In this document: positions 1-9,095 of the stretch, in pieces
Layout of the letters: each line of letters starts with the position of its first letter
Position numbering within the stretch: the stretch's first letter is position 1
Source of the DNA: Bog-756 sp963769765
GTDB taxonomy: Bacteria > Actinomycetota > Acidimicrobiia > Acidimicrobiales > RAAP-2
Reading direction: 5' to 3'
Length of the DNA: 64,000 nucleotides
Assembly (NCBI GenBank): GCA_963769765.1
Contig: CAVYNA010000003.1
Location: 62,001-126,000, forward strand
Notes under the pieces: model-generated
Databases searched by the model: none
Seen by the model: the letters and a program-made list of their open reading frames with translations, nothing else
What the model was told of the DNA's origin: nothing
Made by a program: the position numbers and the translations under genes

Positions 1-1
1 C

Positions 2-2305
2 CAGGGCGAGGAGGCGAGCGGCCAGGGGTACGACGTCATCCAAGGACCGACGCTGAACGTCCTGCGCATCCCGCAGAGCGGTCGGGCCTACGAGGGCTAC
101 GGCGAGGATCCGCTGCTCGTGACGTCGATGGGCGTCGCCGACATCCGCGGCATCCAGGCAGAGGGCGTGATGGCCCAGGCCAAGCACTTCGCGGTCTACG
201 CACAGGAGACCGACCGCGGCGAGCTCAACGACGTCGTCCCTGCGGCCGCCCTCGAGGAGCTGTACCTCCCGCCCTTCGAGGCGGCGGTCACCGAGGCCCA
301 CGTGAGCTCGGTGATGTGCGCCTATCCGCAGCTCAACGGGACGTACCAGTGCCAGGATCCGACACTCCTCGGCCTCCTCGGCACGTGGGGCTTCGCCGGC
401 TTCGTCCGCTCCGACCTCGGCGCGGTCCACGATCCGGTCGCCGCGATCTCCGCCGGAACCGATCTCCTCAAGCCGGGTAGCCCAAGAAGCCTCGCCTCGC
501 TCATGCGTGCGGGACGGCTGCGCGTCGGCGCGGTCGACCGCGCCGTCGAAGCCGTGCTCGCGCAGATGTTCTCGTACGGCATGGTCGGGCGGCCCCCGGA
601 CGGCACCCCCGGCGCGCCCGTCGACACGGCCGCCCACGCGACCTTCGCCCTCCAGGCCGCGGAGCGCTCGAGCGTGCTGCTCAAGAATTCCGACACGGTG
701 CTGCCGCTCGGCGCCAACGGGCTGCACTCCCTCGCCGTCATCGGCGCGGACGCGAAGGGCACGCCGGTGACCACCGGCTTCGGGAGCTCCCGCGTGCTCG
801 CACCGTTCATCTCCTCGCCGCTCGCCGCGATCCGTCGGCGCGCCGGCAAGCGCACTGAGGTGACGTATGCGGACGGCGGGAGCACGACTGGCGCCCTCCG
901 TCCGATCCCGTCCCAGTATCTGACCCCGTCGTCCGGCACGGGCAACGGTCTCACGCTCACCCTGACCCAGACCGATGTCGACGCCGGCCCGCAGTCCGTG
1001 CAGGTCGTCCAGCCCACCGTCGACGTGGCGATCAGCCCGCACCCGACCAGTCGGCTCCTGCCAACGCCCGGCCCGCTCGCACCGACCGTCTCCCCCGACG
1101 CCGCCAATGCGTCGCGCAACCCGCTCTCCCTCGGGCGACGGCTGCTCGGACCGGGGTCGGCCACCACGAGCTCACGGTCCCGGGTCGTGCTGCCGGCAGG
1201 CTGGTCCGACGTCTCGGCGGCCTGGACGGGCACCCTCACCCCTCCCACGACCGGCCTCTACACGCTGGCGCTCCAGGGGTCAGGCGGTGCCACCTTGACC
1301 CTCGACGGCGTCACCGCGGTGTCGGACACCTTGAGCCACGCGTCGGGCCGCTGGTCCCAGACCGTGCCCCTGGTCGGCGGACGTCACTACGCGCTCCGAC
1401 TCAACTGGGAGCCATTCGACGCGCGCACCCCTTCCGGCGAGACGCTGACCACGGCAGGATCGTTCACCCTCGGCTGGCAGGAGGTCAGCAGCCAGATCGC
1501 AGCGGCGGCGGCGGCGGCGCGCAAGGCGCAGGTCGCCGTCGTGTTCGCCGGTGACTTCACGGCCGAGGCCTTCGACCGCCCGAGCCTCTCGCTCCCCGGC
1601 GACGAGAACGCGCTCATCAGCGCGGTCGCCGCGGCCAATCCCAGGACGGTCGTCGTCCTCAATACGGGAGGTCCCGCGCTGATGCCCTGGATCGACCAGG
1701 TGGCCGGCGTCGTCGAGGCGTGGTACCCCGGAGAGCAGGACGGGGCGGCCATCGCCGCCGTGCTCTTCGGCGACGTCGACCCGTCCGGGCACCTGCCGGT
1801 CACCTTCCCGGTCTCCGATGCGCAGAGCGGGGTCGACACCGCCGCCCAGTGGCCGGGCATCAACCTCACGTCCACCTTCTCCGAGGGGCTCGCAGTCGGC
1901 TACCGCTTCGACCACGCGTTGGGCCTCCAGCCGCTCTTCCCGTTCGGGTACGGCCTCTCCTATACGACCTTCGCCCTGAGCGGGCTCGTCGTGACCGGAT
2001 CGGCCTCTGCGGGCGTCACCGTCACCGTCACCGCCACCAACACCGGGTCGCGTGGCGGGACCGCGGTCCCCCAGGTCTATCTGACCGACCCCGTCGGAGC
2101 GGGCCAGCCGCCCGCACAGCTCGCCGCCTTCTCCGCGGTGCCGCTCGCGTCCGGCGAGTCGAAATCGGTCCGCCTCCAGATCCCGCCGACTGCGTTCCGA
2201 TCGTACCTCGGTGGCGCGTGGACAACCGTGCCCGGCACCTACACCGTCTCGGTCGGCCAATCGTCATCGGACCTGCCCCTCACCGCCACCGTGACCACCC
2301 CATGA
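2..2305 (+). CDS. GH3 family beta-glucosidase, 5' truncated by window edge
   Basis: The reading frame is open from base 2, so the N-terminus lies outside the window. The first visible residues include GRAYEGYGEDP, the hallmark of the family 3 glycoside hydrolase N-terminal barrel. GFVRSDLGAVHD (around bases 400-430) carries the expected nucleophile Asp in an SD-x-GA context. The second domain follows (SSVLLKNSDTVLPL, near base 670). A PA14-like insert (TGLYTLALQGSGGATLTLDG, bases about 1180-1480) probably shapes the sugar site. The C-terminus is a fibronectin III-like fold (bases about 1980-2270). The family removes terminal beta-linked sugars; the exact substrate cannot be read here. It converges on the gene at 2331 with a gap of only 25 bases. 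Confidence 0.9.
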   Translation, partial: QGEEASGQGYDVIQGPTLNVLRIPQSGRAYEGYGEDPLLVTSMGVADIRGIQAEGVMAQAKHFAVYAQETDRGELNDVVPAAALEELYLPPFEAAVTEAHVSSVMCAYPQLNGTYQCQDPTLLGLLGTWGFAGFVRSDLGAVHDPVAAISAGTDLLKPGSPRSLASLMRAGRLRVGAVDRAVEAVLAQMFSYGMVGRPPDGTPGAPVDTAAHATFALQAAERSSVLLKNSDTVLPLGANGLHSLAVIGADAKGTPVTTGFGSSRVLAPFISSPLAAIRRRAGKRTEVTYADGGSTTGALRPIPSQYLTPSSGTGNGLTLTLTQTDVDAGPQSVQVVQPTVDVAISPHPTSRLLPTPGPLAPTVSPDAANASRNPLSLGRRLLGPGSATTSSRSRVVLPAGWSDVSAAWTGTLTPPTTGLYTLALQGSGGATLTLDGVTAVSDTLSHASGRWSQTVPLVGGRHYALRLNWEPFDARTPSGETLTTAGSFTLGWQEVSSQIAAAAAAARKAQVAVVFAGDFTAEAFDRPSLSLPGDENALISAVAAANPRTVVVLNTGGPALMPWIDQVAGVVEAWYPGEQDGAAIAAVLFGDVDPSGHLPVTFPVSDAQSGVDTAAQWPGINLTSTFSEGLAVGYRFDHALGLQPLFPFGYGLSYTTFALSGLVVTGSASAGVTVTVTATNTGSRGGTAVPQVYLTDPVGAGQPPAQLAAFSAVPLASGESKSVRLQIPPTAFRSYLGGAWTTVPGTYTVSVGQSSSDLPLTATVTTP

Positions 2306-2330
2306 TGTGCCCGGCAGGGGAGGACAGCGG

Positions 2331-4013
2331 TCAGATCGGCTTTCCTCCCGAGCACCACGGGTTGGCCGGCACCCCGGTACACGGGTCCGGCATTGTCGGC
2401 AGACCCTGTGGCAACGGGTGCATGACCACCCCCGTCTCCTGCGGGTAGACCTGGCCCGCCGAGCACGGGGAGAAGCCGGTGTCGCAGAGGACCTGTCCGA
2501 GCAGCGGGCCACCGGTGTTGGACGCAGTGGTGATCGTTCCGCACACGGACTGGGTCTGCTGGAGATTCGCAGGGGCGCTTCCGTCGGGTGCCGTGTTGTC
2601 CCGGTAGCAGTTCTGCGGCTGACCGCCGTTGAAGACGATCTGCCCGTAGTCGGCGTTGCTCGGGTTTCCGAAGGATCCGTTGTGCGTGAAGTGGTTGCCG
2701 ATCAGCGCGTTGTTCATCGGGTCGTAGACACAACCCAGCCCCGTCACCTCTACCCCGCCGGTCCCCGAGCACGACTGGTTGTACTCGGGCGTGCTCGAGT
2801 CCGGAAACGGGACCATGAGGAACCCCCAGGCACCGTTGTTCGAGAACGTGTTGTCCATCACGGTGTCGTTCCGGCCACCCGAGAGCGTCATCCCCGTTCC
2901 GGTCGGGCCGGCGCCGGCAGTGCCAGTCTTCGGGACGTTCGGATTGTTGTTGTCATGTGAGTTGTTGTGGATGAACACCCAGCACGAGTGGGTGTGGGTG
3001 ATCGGGCTGGTCCCGTTGTTCGGGCAAGCCCCGTTCTGCGGCGCGGGAGGATCACCGTTGATCTGGGTGTTCGTGTCGAACCCGTCCTTGTTGTTGTCGA
3101 ACTGCGAGTTCTCGATCACCATCGATCCGCCGGAGTTGGTGCCCGAATACCCGAGGGCGCTGTACTCCATCCACGCGTGGTCGATCGTCATGCCGCAGAC
3201 CTGCGTGCACGCCCCGACGTACATGCCCGAATCGCTGAAATTGCTCGCGTAGACCTGGTTCCACACGCCCGGTCCCGCGGCGTTGCCCGAGAAGATGCCG
3301 TACAGGGCGGCTGTCTCGGGCGCGCCGTAGTAAGTCGACGTCGCCGTGAGGTAGCTGCCCGAATAGCCGTGCATCCCGATCTTGGCGCTGTCGGCACCTC
3401 CGTTCCACCAGATCTCGTTGCCGGAGTCGCCCGTGCCGTTGAGATAGTTGCAGGCGGTGAGGTTGTCGACGCTGACGTTGTCCGCCTTCCACACCACGAT
3501 GCCGTTGCGGCCCACGGTCTTGCCGTCCTGGCCGACCGAACCAAAATCCTGCTGTGCCGGAGCTGAGCTGCAGGCGGGAGAGCCCGGCTTGGTGCCGTCG
3601 ACGATCACGGTCGACCGGTCCATTCCACGGAGGTGGAGGTTCGAGGTGGTGATCAGCACGCCGCCCGCATAGCCGTGAGCCGCGTCGACCGAGCCTCCCG
3701 ACTCGTCGTCGTTCTCGTGGTAGTCCCCCGGCGCGACGAGGATCCAGTCGCCGGGCTTGGCCGCGTTGACCGCCGCCTGGATCGTCGGGTACGTGCCGGC
3801 ATGGCCGTGGAACGTCCCGACCAGCAGCACGGTGCCGGTCGGGATGGTCGTTGTCGAGCTCGAGCTCGAGCTGCACGCCGCGAGCAGGCCGCCGCCGAGC
3901 AGGCACGCGGCTGCCGCGATCGCGCTCCGGTACGCCGGGCTGCTCGCCCGTCCCGAACGCCGGTTCCGTCGATGGTCCCTCGCACCAGCTCCCCGTCGGC
4001 CTCCGGTCACGAT
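2331..4013 (-). CDS. secreted lipoprotein with right-handed parallel beta-helix
   Basis: About 560 residues. The chosen GTG start at 4013 follows a strong GGAGAAGGGGAGGG ribosome site; an in-frame ATG at 4034 and a further upstream Met have poorer sites. A basic N-region and hydrophobic stretch end in the lipobox LLAAC followed by a Ser-rich linker. YPTIQAAVNAAKPGDWILVAPGDY is the classic opening of pectate-lyase-like beta-helix proteins, and Asn/Gly-rich rungs follow (NNSHDNN, DNTFSNNGAWGF). Such proteins bind or cleave polysaccharide at the cell surface, but no catalytic set can be assigned here. Its neighbour, a convergent glycosidase, also suggests carbohydrate work. Confidence 0.75.
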   Translation of the reverse strand: MVTGGRRGAGARDHRRNRRSGRASSPAYRSAIAAAACLLGGGLLAACSSSSSSTTTIPTGTVLLVGTFHGHAGTYPTIQAAVNAAKPGDWILVAPGDYHENDDESGGSVDAAHGYAGGVLITTSNLHLRGMDRSTVIVDGTKPGSPACSSAPAQQDFGSVGQDGKTVGRNGIVVWKADNVSVDNLTACNYLNGTGDSGNEIWWNGGADSAKIGMHGYSGSYLTATSTYYGAPETAALYGIFSGNAAGPGVWNQVYASNFSDSGMYVGACTQVCGMTIDHAWMEYSALGYSGTNSGGSMVIENSQFDNNKDGFDTNTQINGDPPAPQNGACPNNGTSPITHTHSCWVFIHNNSHDNNNPNVPKTGTAGAGPTGTGMTLSGGRNDTVMDNTFSNNGAWGFLMVPFPDSSTPEYNQSCSGTGGVEVTGLGCVYDPMNNALIGNHFTHNGSFGNPSNADYGQIVFNGGQPQNCYRDNTAPDGSAPANLQQTQSVCGTITTASNTGGPLLGQVLCDTGFSPCSAGQVYPQETGVVMHPLPQGLPTMPDPCTGVPANPWCSGGKPI

Positions 4014-4173
4014 CCCTCCCCTTCTCCGCACCATGCCTGCCCCGAAGTCCCGTCGGACTCGGCACGGACGCGCGACGGGCGATCCTACACAGCTGATCCG
4101 CAGACCCTCCGGGTTCCGCTTCTGACGCTCCACGGTGTGAGCGCAGGTCGGAGAGGGCGAAGACGGTGTGGGC

Positions 4174-4179
4174 TAGGCT
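4174..4179 (+). promoter_or_regulatory. possible -10 box of ahcY
   Basis: TAGGCT fits the TANNNT pattern used elsewhere in the window and would give a leader of about 120 bases before the ahcY ATG. No convincing -35 box is visible. The 4014-4308 interval holds nothing else I recognise; no SAH-riboswitch pattern was found. Confidence 0.3.
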
Positions 4180-4308
4180 GCTCCGGGTCGTGCACCGTCC
4201 CGGGGACCTGGTCGCCGGCGCTCCGGGCGCGGCCGTCCGGGGGCACCACCCAGACGAGCTCATGACTGCCGGTTGCGCCCCCTTGCCGGCCCACCAGAAG
4301 GAGCGACC

Positions 4309-5757
4309 ATGTCCAGCGAGCTGCGCCCGACCGACTTCAAGGTTGCCGATCTCTCGCTCGCCGAGTTCGGACGCAAGGAGATCGAGATGGCCGAGCACGA
4401 GATGCCCGGCCTCATGGCGATGCGAGCCGAGCACGCCTCGGAGCAGCCGCTGCGGGGCGCCCGGATCACCGGCTCTCTCCACATGACCGTCCAGACCGCC
4501 GTACTCATCGAGACCCTCACCGCGCTCGGCGCGGAGGTGCGCTGGGCGAGCTGCAACATCTTCTCGACCCAGGACCACGCCGCCGCGGCGGTGGTCGTCG
4601 GTCGGGACGGCACCTCGACTTCGCCACGGGGCGTCCCCGTGTACGCGTGGAAGGGGGAAACGCTCGAGGAGTACTGGTGGTGCACCGAGCAGGCGCTGCG
4701 CTGGCCCGGCGACGGCCCCACCATGATCCTCGACGACGGGGGCGACGCGACCCTCCTCGTCCACAAGGGCGTGGAGTTCGAGAAGGCCGGCGCGGTGCCC
4801 GATCCCGCGACCGCCGAGTCCGAGGAGCTCGGGGTCGTCTTGGGCCTGCTCGCCCGAAGCCTGAGCGAGGACGCCACGCGGTGGACGGCCATCTCGGCAT
4901 CGATCAAGGGCGTCTCCGAGGAGACGACGACCGGCGTGCACCGGCTCTCCGAGATGGAGGGCGCGGGCGAACTGCTCTTTCCTGCGATCAACGTCAACGA
5001 CGCGGTCACCAAGTCGAAGTTCGACAACAAGTACGGCTGCCGCCATTCCCTGATCGACGGCATCAAGCGCGCGACCGACGTGCTGATCGGCGGCAAGGTC
5101 GCGGTCGTCTGCGGATTCGGTGACGTGGGCAAGGGTTGTGCTGACTCCCTTCGCGGGCAGGGAGCCCGGGTGATCATCACGGAGATCGACCCGATCTGCG
5201 CTCTGCAGGCTGCCATGGAGGGCTACCAGGTGGCCACCCTCGACGACGTCGTGGCGACCGCGGACATCTTCGTCACCGCGACCGGCAACAAGGATGTGAT
5301 CACCGCCGAGGACATGGGCAGGATGAAGCACCAGGCGATCGTCGGCAACATCGGGCACTTCGACAACGAGATCGACATGGCCGGGCTCATGCGGCTCGAG
5401 GGCATCGAGCGGATCCAAGTCAAGCCGCAGGTCGACGAGTGGGTCTTCCCCGACGGCCACGCCGTCATCGTGCTGTCCGAAGGCCGGCTCCTCAATCTCG
5501 GCAATGCGACGGGCCATCCGAGCTTCGTGATGTCCAACTCCTTCACCAACCAGACGATGGCCCAGATGGAGCTGTACGCGAACGCCGACACCTACGACAA
5601 CCGGGTGTACGTCCTCCCCAAGCTCCTCGACGAGAAGGTGGCCCGACTCCACCTCGACGCGCTGGGAGTGCGGTTGACCACCCTCACCAAGGAGCAGGCG
5701 ACCTACATCAACGTGCCGGTCGACGGGCCGTACAAGCCCGACACCTACCGCTACTGA
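4309..5757 (+). CDS. ahcY: adenosylhomocysteinase (S-adenosyl-L-homocysteine hydrolase)
   Basis: Reversibly splits S-adenosylhomocysteine into adenosine and homocysteine in the cytosol, relieving product inhibition of methyltransferases and feeding the methionine cycle. The 482-residue product carries the family N-terminus (GARITGSLHMTVQTAVLIET), the WASCNIFSTQDHAAAA substrate segment, and the NAD-binding GFGDVGKGCADSLRGQGARV near residue 269. It ends in the canonical KPDTYRY, whose Lys and Tyr contact NAD of the partner subunit. The ATG at 4309 follows AAGGAG with six bases between; an upstream in-frame ATG at 4273 lacks a site. It is a complete, standard bacterial enzyme. Confidence 0.97.
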   Translation: MSSELRPTDFKVADLSLAEFGRKEIEMAEHEMPGLMAMRAEHASEQPLRGARITGSLHMTVQTAVLIETLTALGAEVRWASCNIFSTQDHAAAAVVVGRDGTSTSPRGVPVYAWKGETLEEYWWCTEQALRWPGDGPTMILDDGGDATLLVHKGVEFEKAGAVPDPATAESEELGVVLGLLARSLSEDATRWTAISASIKGVSEETTTGVHRLSEMEGAGELLFPAINVNDAVTKSKFDNKYGCRHSLIDGIKRATDVLIGGKVAVVCGFGDVGKGCADSLRGQGARVIITEIDPICALQAAMEGYQVATLDDVVATADIFVTATGNKDVITAEDMGRMKHQAIVGNIGHFDNEIDMAGLMRLEGIERIQVKPQVDEWVFPDGHAVIVLSEGRLLNLGNATGHPSFVMSNSFTNQTMAQMELYANADTYDNRVYVLPKLLDEKVARLHLDALGVRLTTLTKEQATYINVPVDGPYKPDTYRY

Positions 5758-5788
5758 CCCTGTCGGATCGTCCGCCCGTCGCGGAGGG

Positions 5789-6652
5789 ATGATGGGGGCC
5801 GGGGCGGGCGACCTGACCGAGACCCGCTACGAGGTCGCCGACCGGGTGGCCACGATCACGCTCGACCGGCCGGCGCGCCTCAACGCGTGGACCGCGCGGA
5901 TGAACGCGGAGTACCGGGCCCTCCTCCAGCGCGCCTCCGACGATCGCGGGGTGCGGGTGATCGTCGTGACGGGTGCAGGCAGGGGATTCTGCGCCGGCGC
6001 GGAGATCGACGACCTTGCTTCCCATGTCGAACGCGGGGCCTACGACCCTGGAGTGGTCGGTGAGCTCGCGACCCCGGGCCACGGCATCCGCCCGGAGTTC
6101 GACGCAGAGCTCGCCTACCACTTCGGGATCGGCAAGCCGATCATCGCCGCCGTCAACGGGCCGGTCGCAGGCATCGGATTCGCGCTCGCGTGCTACTGCG
6201 ACCTCCGCTTCGCAGCGGCCGGTGCGACCTTCACCACCGCGCACGGGAGGCTGGGCCTACCCTGCGCCTTCGGACTCGCGTGGCTCCTCCCCAAGTTGGT
6301 CGGCCTCCCACGCGCGATGGACCTGATCCTCACGAGCCGATCCTTCGAGGCGCACGAGGCATCCGCGATGGGACTCGTGACCGAGGTGGCCCCCGGGGGC
6401 GATCTCCTCGCCCACGTCCGTGAGTATGCGCACCACCTCACCACGTCGGTGTCGCCTGCCTCACTGGCGGCATCGAAGCGCCAGGTCTACGAGGCCTTCC
6501 ACCAGAGCGCAGCCGAGTCGGTGCGCACGGCCGAGCGCCTCCTCAGCCCCATGATGGCCGGACCCGACTTCGGCGAGGGCCTCGCCGCACTCCGCGCACG
6601 GCGGGCCCCGGAGTTCGCAGACCCCCCGGGCCCGGCCCCTTCACTGGGATGA
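5789..6652 (+). CDS. enoyl-CoA hydratase/isomerase (crotonase) family protein
   Basis: A 287-residue crotonase-fold protein. NAWTARMNAEY, the oxyanion-hole segment GRGFCAGAEIDDL and AAVNGPVAGIGFALACYCDLRFAA are all recognisable. By motif alignment, both acid/base glutamates of classical enoyl-CoA hydratase are absent: the first lies in GIGFALACYCD, where GGGCELAMMCD is typical, and the second position, in FTTAHGRLGL, holds His. It therefore probably catalyses another acyl-CoA reaction, such as isomerisation or thioester chemistry, rather than hydration. GGAGGG lies directly before two adjacent ATGs (5789 and 5792); the second has the better spacing. It starts 31 bases after ahcY and may be cotranscribed. 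Confidence 0.85.
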   Translation: MMGAGAGDLTETRYEVADRVATITLDRPARLNAWTARMNAEYRALLQRASDDRGVRVIVVTGAGRGFCAGAEIDDLASHVERGAYDPGVVGELATPGHGIRPEFDAELAYHFGIGKPIIAAVNGPVAGIGFALACYCDLRFAAAGATFTTAHGRLGLPCAFGLAWLLPKLVGLPRAMDLILTSRSFEAHEASAMGLVTEVAPGGDLLAHVREYAHHLTTSVSPASLAASKRQVYEAFHQSAAESVRTAERLLSPMMAGPDFGEGLAALRARRAPEFADPPGPAPSLG

Positions 6653-6820
6653 CTGCGGGATTCGGACACGGCTCAACCCAGGGTCTCATCGCAAAGACGT
6701 GGACTACTAGGGCTCACACGCCCGATTCGCGACCATCGGGGTGTGTGCACCTGCGCAGTCGTCGGGCGAGACGAGCGTCGCATGGTCGAGCGTGGATGCC
6801 CGTGACCTCCATTTCCGCCG

Positions 6821-6870
6821 CATACATCTAGTGATGTATAGCGATGTATAGCGATGTATAGCGATGTATG
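6821..6870. repeat. four 10-bp direct repeats with an inverted half-site
   Basis: Bases 6831-6870 are four tandem copies of a 10-bp unit, consensus GCGATGTATA. The preceding bases contain the inverted half TACATC, so TACATC-TAGT-GATGTA forms a perfect 6+6 palindrome at the left edge. The spacing is close to one helical turn, as in arrayed protein-binding sites. This AT-richer patch lies in the otherwise unexplained 6653-7022 interval, about 150 bases upstream of the SRPBCC gene. No coding sequence is evident in that interval. Confidence 0.8.
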
Positions 6871-7010
6871 TGGGCAGAATACAGATCGCCCTGGGTGATG
6901 AAGATGAAGTTGAGGAGGGTGTGGAACGCCCGGCCGTGCACCACTGCGGTCAGGTTTCAGCGCCGAGAACTTCGAAGGACCTGGTAGGAAGGAGATCAGA
7001 GCCGACCGCC

Positions 7011-7016
7011 TACAGT
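7011..7016 (+). promoter_or_regulatory. -10 box of a leaderless gene
   Basis: TACAGT ends six bases before the ATG at 7023, so transcription would begin at or next to the start codon. No ribosome site precedes that ATG. Confidence 0.55.
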
Positions 7017-7022
7017 TGGCCC

Positions 7023-7493
7023 ATGCGCGACCAGGTCACCGTTCACATGCAGGCCACGCCAGAGGAGGTCTGGGACCTCGTCAGCGACGTGACGAAGATC
7101 GGTCGGTACAGCCCGGAGACCTTCGAGGCGGAGTGGCTCGAAGGTGCCAGCGGACCGGTGAAGGGCGCCCGCTTCCGGGGCCATGTGAAGCGCAATGGCA
7201 AGGGGCCCATCTACTGGACGCCGTGCACCGTGCTCTCGGCCGAGCCCGGACGGGAGTTCGCCTTCGGGGTCGGATCGCCCGACCGACCACTCAACGTCTG
7301 GCGGTACCGCATCGAGCCGACCGGAGACGGATCCGACGTCACCGAGTCCTTCGAGCTCGCGAACACCGCGCTTCTCCGCCTCTACTGGGCACTGCTCGGC
7401 TGGGCGCGGGGACGCACCAACCGCAACGGCATGCGGACCACGCTCGAGCGCATCAAGGCCGAGGTCGAGGGCACCAGGGCCGGCGGATCGTGA
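7023..7493 (+). CDS. SRPBCC family (polyketide cyclase/START-like) protein
   Basis: A 156-residue protein. It opens with the SRPBCC first strand and helix: VTVHMQATPEEVWDLVSDVT, then IGRYSPETFEAEW. Later strands include GARFRGHVKRNG and WRYRIEPTGDGSDVTESFEL, followed by a long C-terminal helix. The fold makes a deep hydrophobic pocket that binds lipids or aromatic molecules; no specific ligand can be inferred. The start is set by the homologous N-terminus and by the leaderless -10 box at 7011. An upstream in-frame start at 6864 would add a low-complexity segment and is unlikely. Confidence 0.8.
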   Translation: MRDQVTVHMQATPEEVWDLVSDVTKIGRYSPETFEAEWLEGASGPVKGARFRGHVKRNGKGPIYWTPCTVLSAEPGREFAFGVGSPDRPLNVWRYRIEPTGDGSDVTESFELANTALLRLYWALLGWARGRTNRNGMRTTLERIKAEVEGTRAGGS

Positions 7494-7509
7494 GCCCGGA
7501 CAGCTCCGG

Positions 7510-8085
7510 CTAGCCCGGCCGGCCCGGCTCGTTGGCGTCGATGACCCGGACCGGGTCCGACACCCGGACGGTGCCCGGCTTCGTGACCCTCGCGTTCCTT
7601 CCACGCAGGTTGAGCGTGAGGCCCTCCCCGGTGTTCACGAAGCGGAGTGCGTCCCTGCCGAAGCGCGCCGCGAACTTCGCGCACCCCCGGTGGGGCTTGG
7701 CGGTGATTTCGACCTCGGCATCACCGATGGCAATCAGCGTTCCGGCGGGAAGCTCCTCTTCGCCGAGCTGGAGGTCGACGTAGAGCTGATCGCCGGCGAG
7801 TGGCCACCGATCGACCGGGCCGGCGATGAGCGCGGCCGCACGAGCGTTCATGAGGGTCAGCTGGCCGTCGGGGTGCGCGCCGCCATCCGGGGTCGACGAG
7901 CTCCCCCGGTCGAGCCAGGTGTCACCGACCAACCCGACCTCGAGGTCGAGCGTGCCTTCGATCAACACCTCGCGCTCGTCGACTGCCGGACGCCGCACGA
8001 TCAGCTCGAGGGAGCCGATCCGTGACGGCGAACGACGGATGGGTCCGAGGCCTGCGGCCAATTCGTCCATCGGACGGTGCTCCAC
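7510..8085 (-). CDS. MOSC domain-containing protein
   Basis: About 191 residues. The MOSC signature is visible: IRRSPSRIGSLELIVRRP, VGLVGDTW, QLTLMNARAAALIAGP, GDQLYVDLQL and the conserved Cys in KPHRGCAKFAARFG. MOSC domains are predicted sulfur carriers related to the C-terminus of molybdenum cofactor sulfurase. The GTG at 8085 (VEHRPMDELAAGL) is preferred because similar proteins begin this way; a GTG at 8160 and an ATG at 8070 are alternatives. It lies downstream of the hydrolase at 8169 on the same strand. A molybdopterin enzyme about 4 kb away may be only coincidental. Confidence 0.8.
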   Translation of the reverse strand: MEHRPMDELAAGLGPIRRSPSRIGSLELIVRRPAVDEREVLIEGTLDLEVGLVGDTWLDRGSSSTPDGGAHPDGQLTLMNARAAALIAGPVDRWPLAGDQLYVDLQLGEEELPAGTLIAIGDAEVEITAKPHRGCAKFAARFGRDALRFVNTGEGLTLNLRGRNARVTKPGTVRVSDPVRVIDANEPGRPG

Positions 8086-8168
8086 CCCACCATCATCGCA
8101 AGTCACGATCGGACCCTGCCACTGCACCGGATCAGGTGCCCCCGGTGGTGGGCTCGACACCGGTGCGG

Positions 8169-9038
8169 CTAGTCGAGGGTCGGACGGATCCGTTCGGCGA
8201 GGAACGCCACCACGGCATCGGAGAAGGCGTCGTTGCGGTCGCCGGCGATCATGTGGGCGGCACCGTCGACGTCGACCACCGTTGCACCGGGGATCCGGGC
8301 CAACAGGTCGTCCACGCCCTCCTGGGTCACGACGTCGCTCAGGGCACCACGCACCAGCAGGGTCGGGACGGCGATGTTGCTCGTCGCGACGTCGAGCAGG
8401 CCGATGAGCCGGTCGGGCACCACCTCCGTCCGACCGAGCCCGATGACGCCCGGATCCCAGTGCCAGTACCAGCGACCATTCCGCTCGCGGAGGACCTTCT
8501 GCAACCCTGCCGGGTTCATGGCGCGCTTGCGGTGCGGCGTGTACGCGGCAATGGCCTCGGCCGCCTCCTCGAGGGAGCCGAAGCCATCGATACCCGACTG
8601 CATGAAAGCCGCGATGCGTTGGATGCCCTCCGGATTGGTCTTGGGCGTGATGTCGACGAGGACGAGCCCCGATGAAACGGTCCGATCGCTCGTCCCCTCG
8701 GCGAGCATCGCCGCCATCCCGCCGAGCGAGGCGCCGACCAGCACCGGAGGACGGCCCAGCTGATCGACGACTGCGATGCAGTCCGCGCAGTGTGCGGTGA
8801 ACGAGTAGTCGCCATTACTCGCCCATTCGCTCTCGCCGTGCCCGCGGAGGTCGATCGTGATGGACCGCCAACCACCTGCGGCGACGCGTTCGGCGGTCGC
8901 ACCCCAGGCATGCCGGGTCTGTCCGCCACCATGAAGGAAGAGGACCGGCCATGCGTCAGGGTCGCCACGCGCGTCCCCGACGAGTCGTAGCCCCTCGAAT
9001 CCGGTGAAGGTGACCGGCTCTGCGTCCATGGCATCCAT
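8169..9038 (-). CDS. alpha/beta fold hydrolase
   Basis: A 289-residue protein of the alpha/beta hydrolase superfamily. It has the oxyanion motif LFLHGGGQTRHAWG, DLRGHGESEWA, the nucleophile elbow GASLGGMAAM, and the late acid and base in VRGALSDVV and DGAAHMIAGD. In the elbow the Ser sits at G-A-S-L-G-G, so the triad looks complete. The substrate is unknown. The double ATG at 9038/9029 (MDAMDAEP) offers two starts; the longer is given. It is divergent from the gene at 9096, with 57 bases between. Confidence 0.85.
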   Translation of the reverse strand: MDAMDAEPVTFTGFEGLRLVGDARGDPDAWPVLFLHGGGQTRHAWGATAERVAAGGWRSITIDLRGHGESEWASNGDYSFTAHCADCIAVVDQLGRPPVLVGASLGGMAAMLAEGTSDRTVSSGLVLVDITPKTNPEGIQRIAAFMQSGIDGFGSLEEAAEAIAAYTPHRKRAMNPAGLQKVLRERNGRWYWHWDPGVIGLGRTEVVPDRLIGLLDVATSNIAVPTLLVRGALSDVVTQEGVDDLLARIPGATVVDVDGAAHMIAGDRNDAFSDAVVAFLAERIRPTLD

Positions 9039-9083
9039 CGTCACACACGGCGCCGCACTGCGTGCCGGAGGCCGCTCGGGCGG

Positions 9084-9089
9084 TAGCGT
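9084..9089 (+). promoter_or_regulatory. -10 box of a leaderless gene
   Basis: TAGCGT is followed by six bases (GGAGCC) and then the ATG at 9096. Confidence 0.55.
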
Positions 9090-9095
9090 GGAGCC

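Noticed and set aside
4134..4308. SAH riboswitch upstream of ahcY
   Set aside because: The interval was read for the conserved SAH-riboswitch core and pairing pattern and none was found.
3052..5652. A very long minus-strand reading frame opposite ahcY (866 codons)
   Set aside because: It is antisense to a clear ahcY and a lipoprotein gene, has no recognisable domain, and is Arg/Asp/Gly-rich as expected of a shadow frame in GC-rich DNA.
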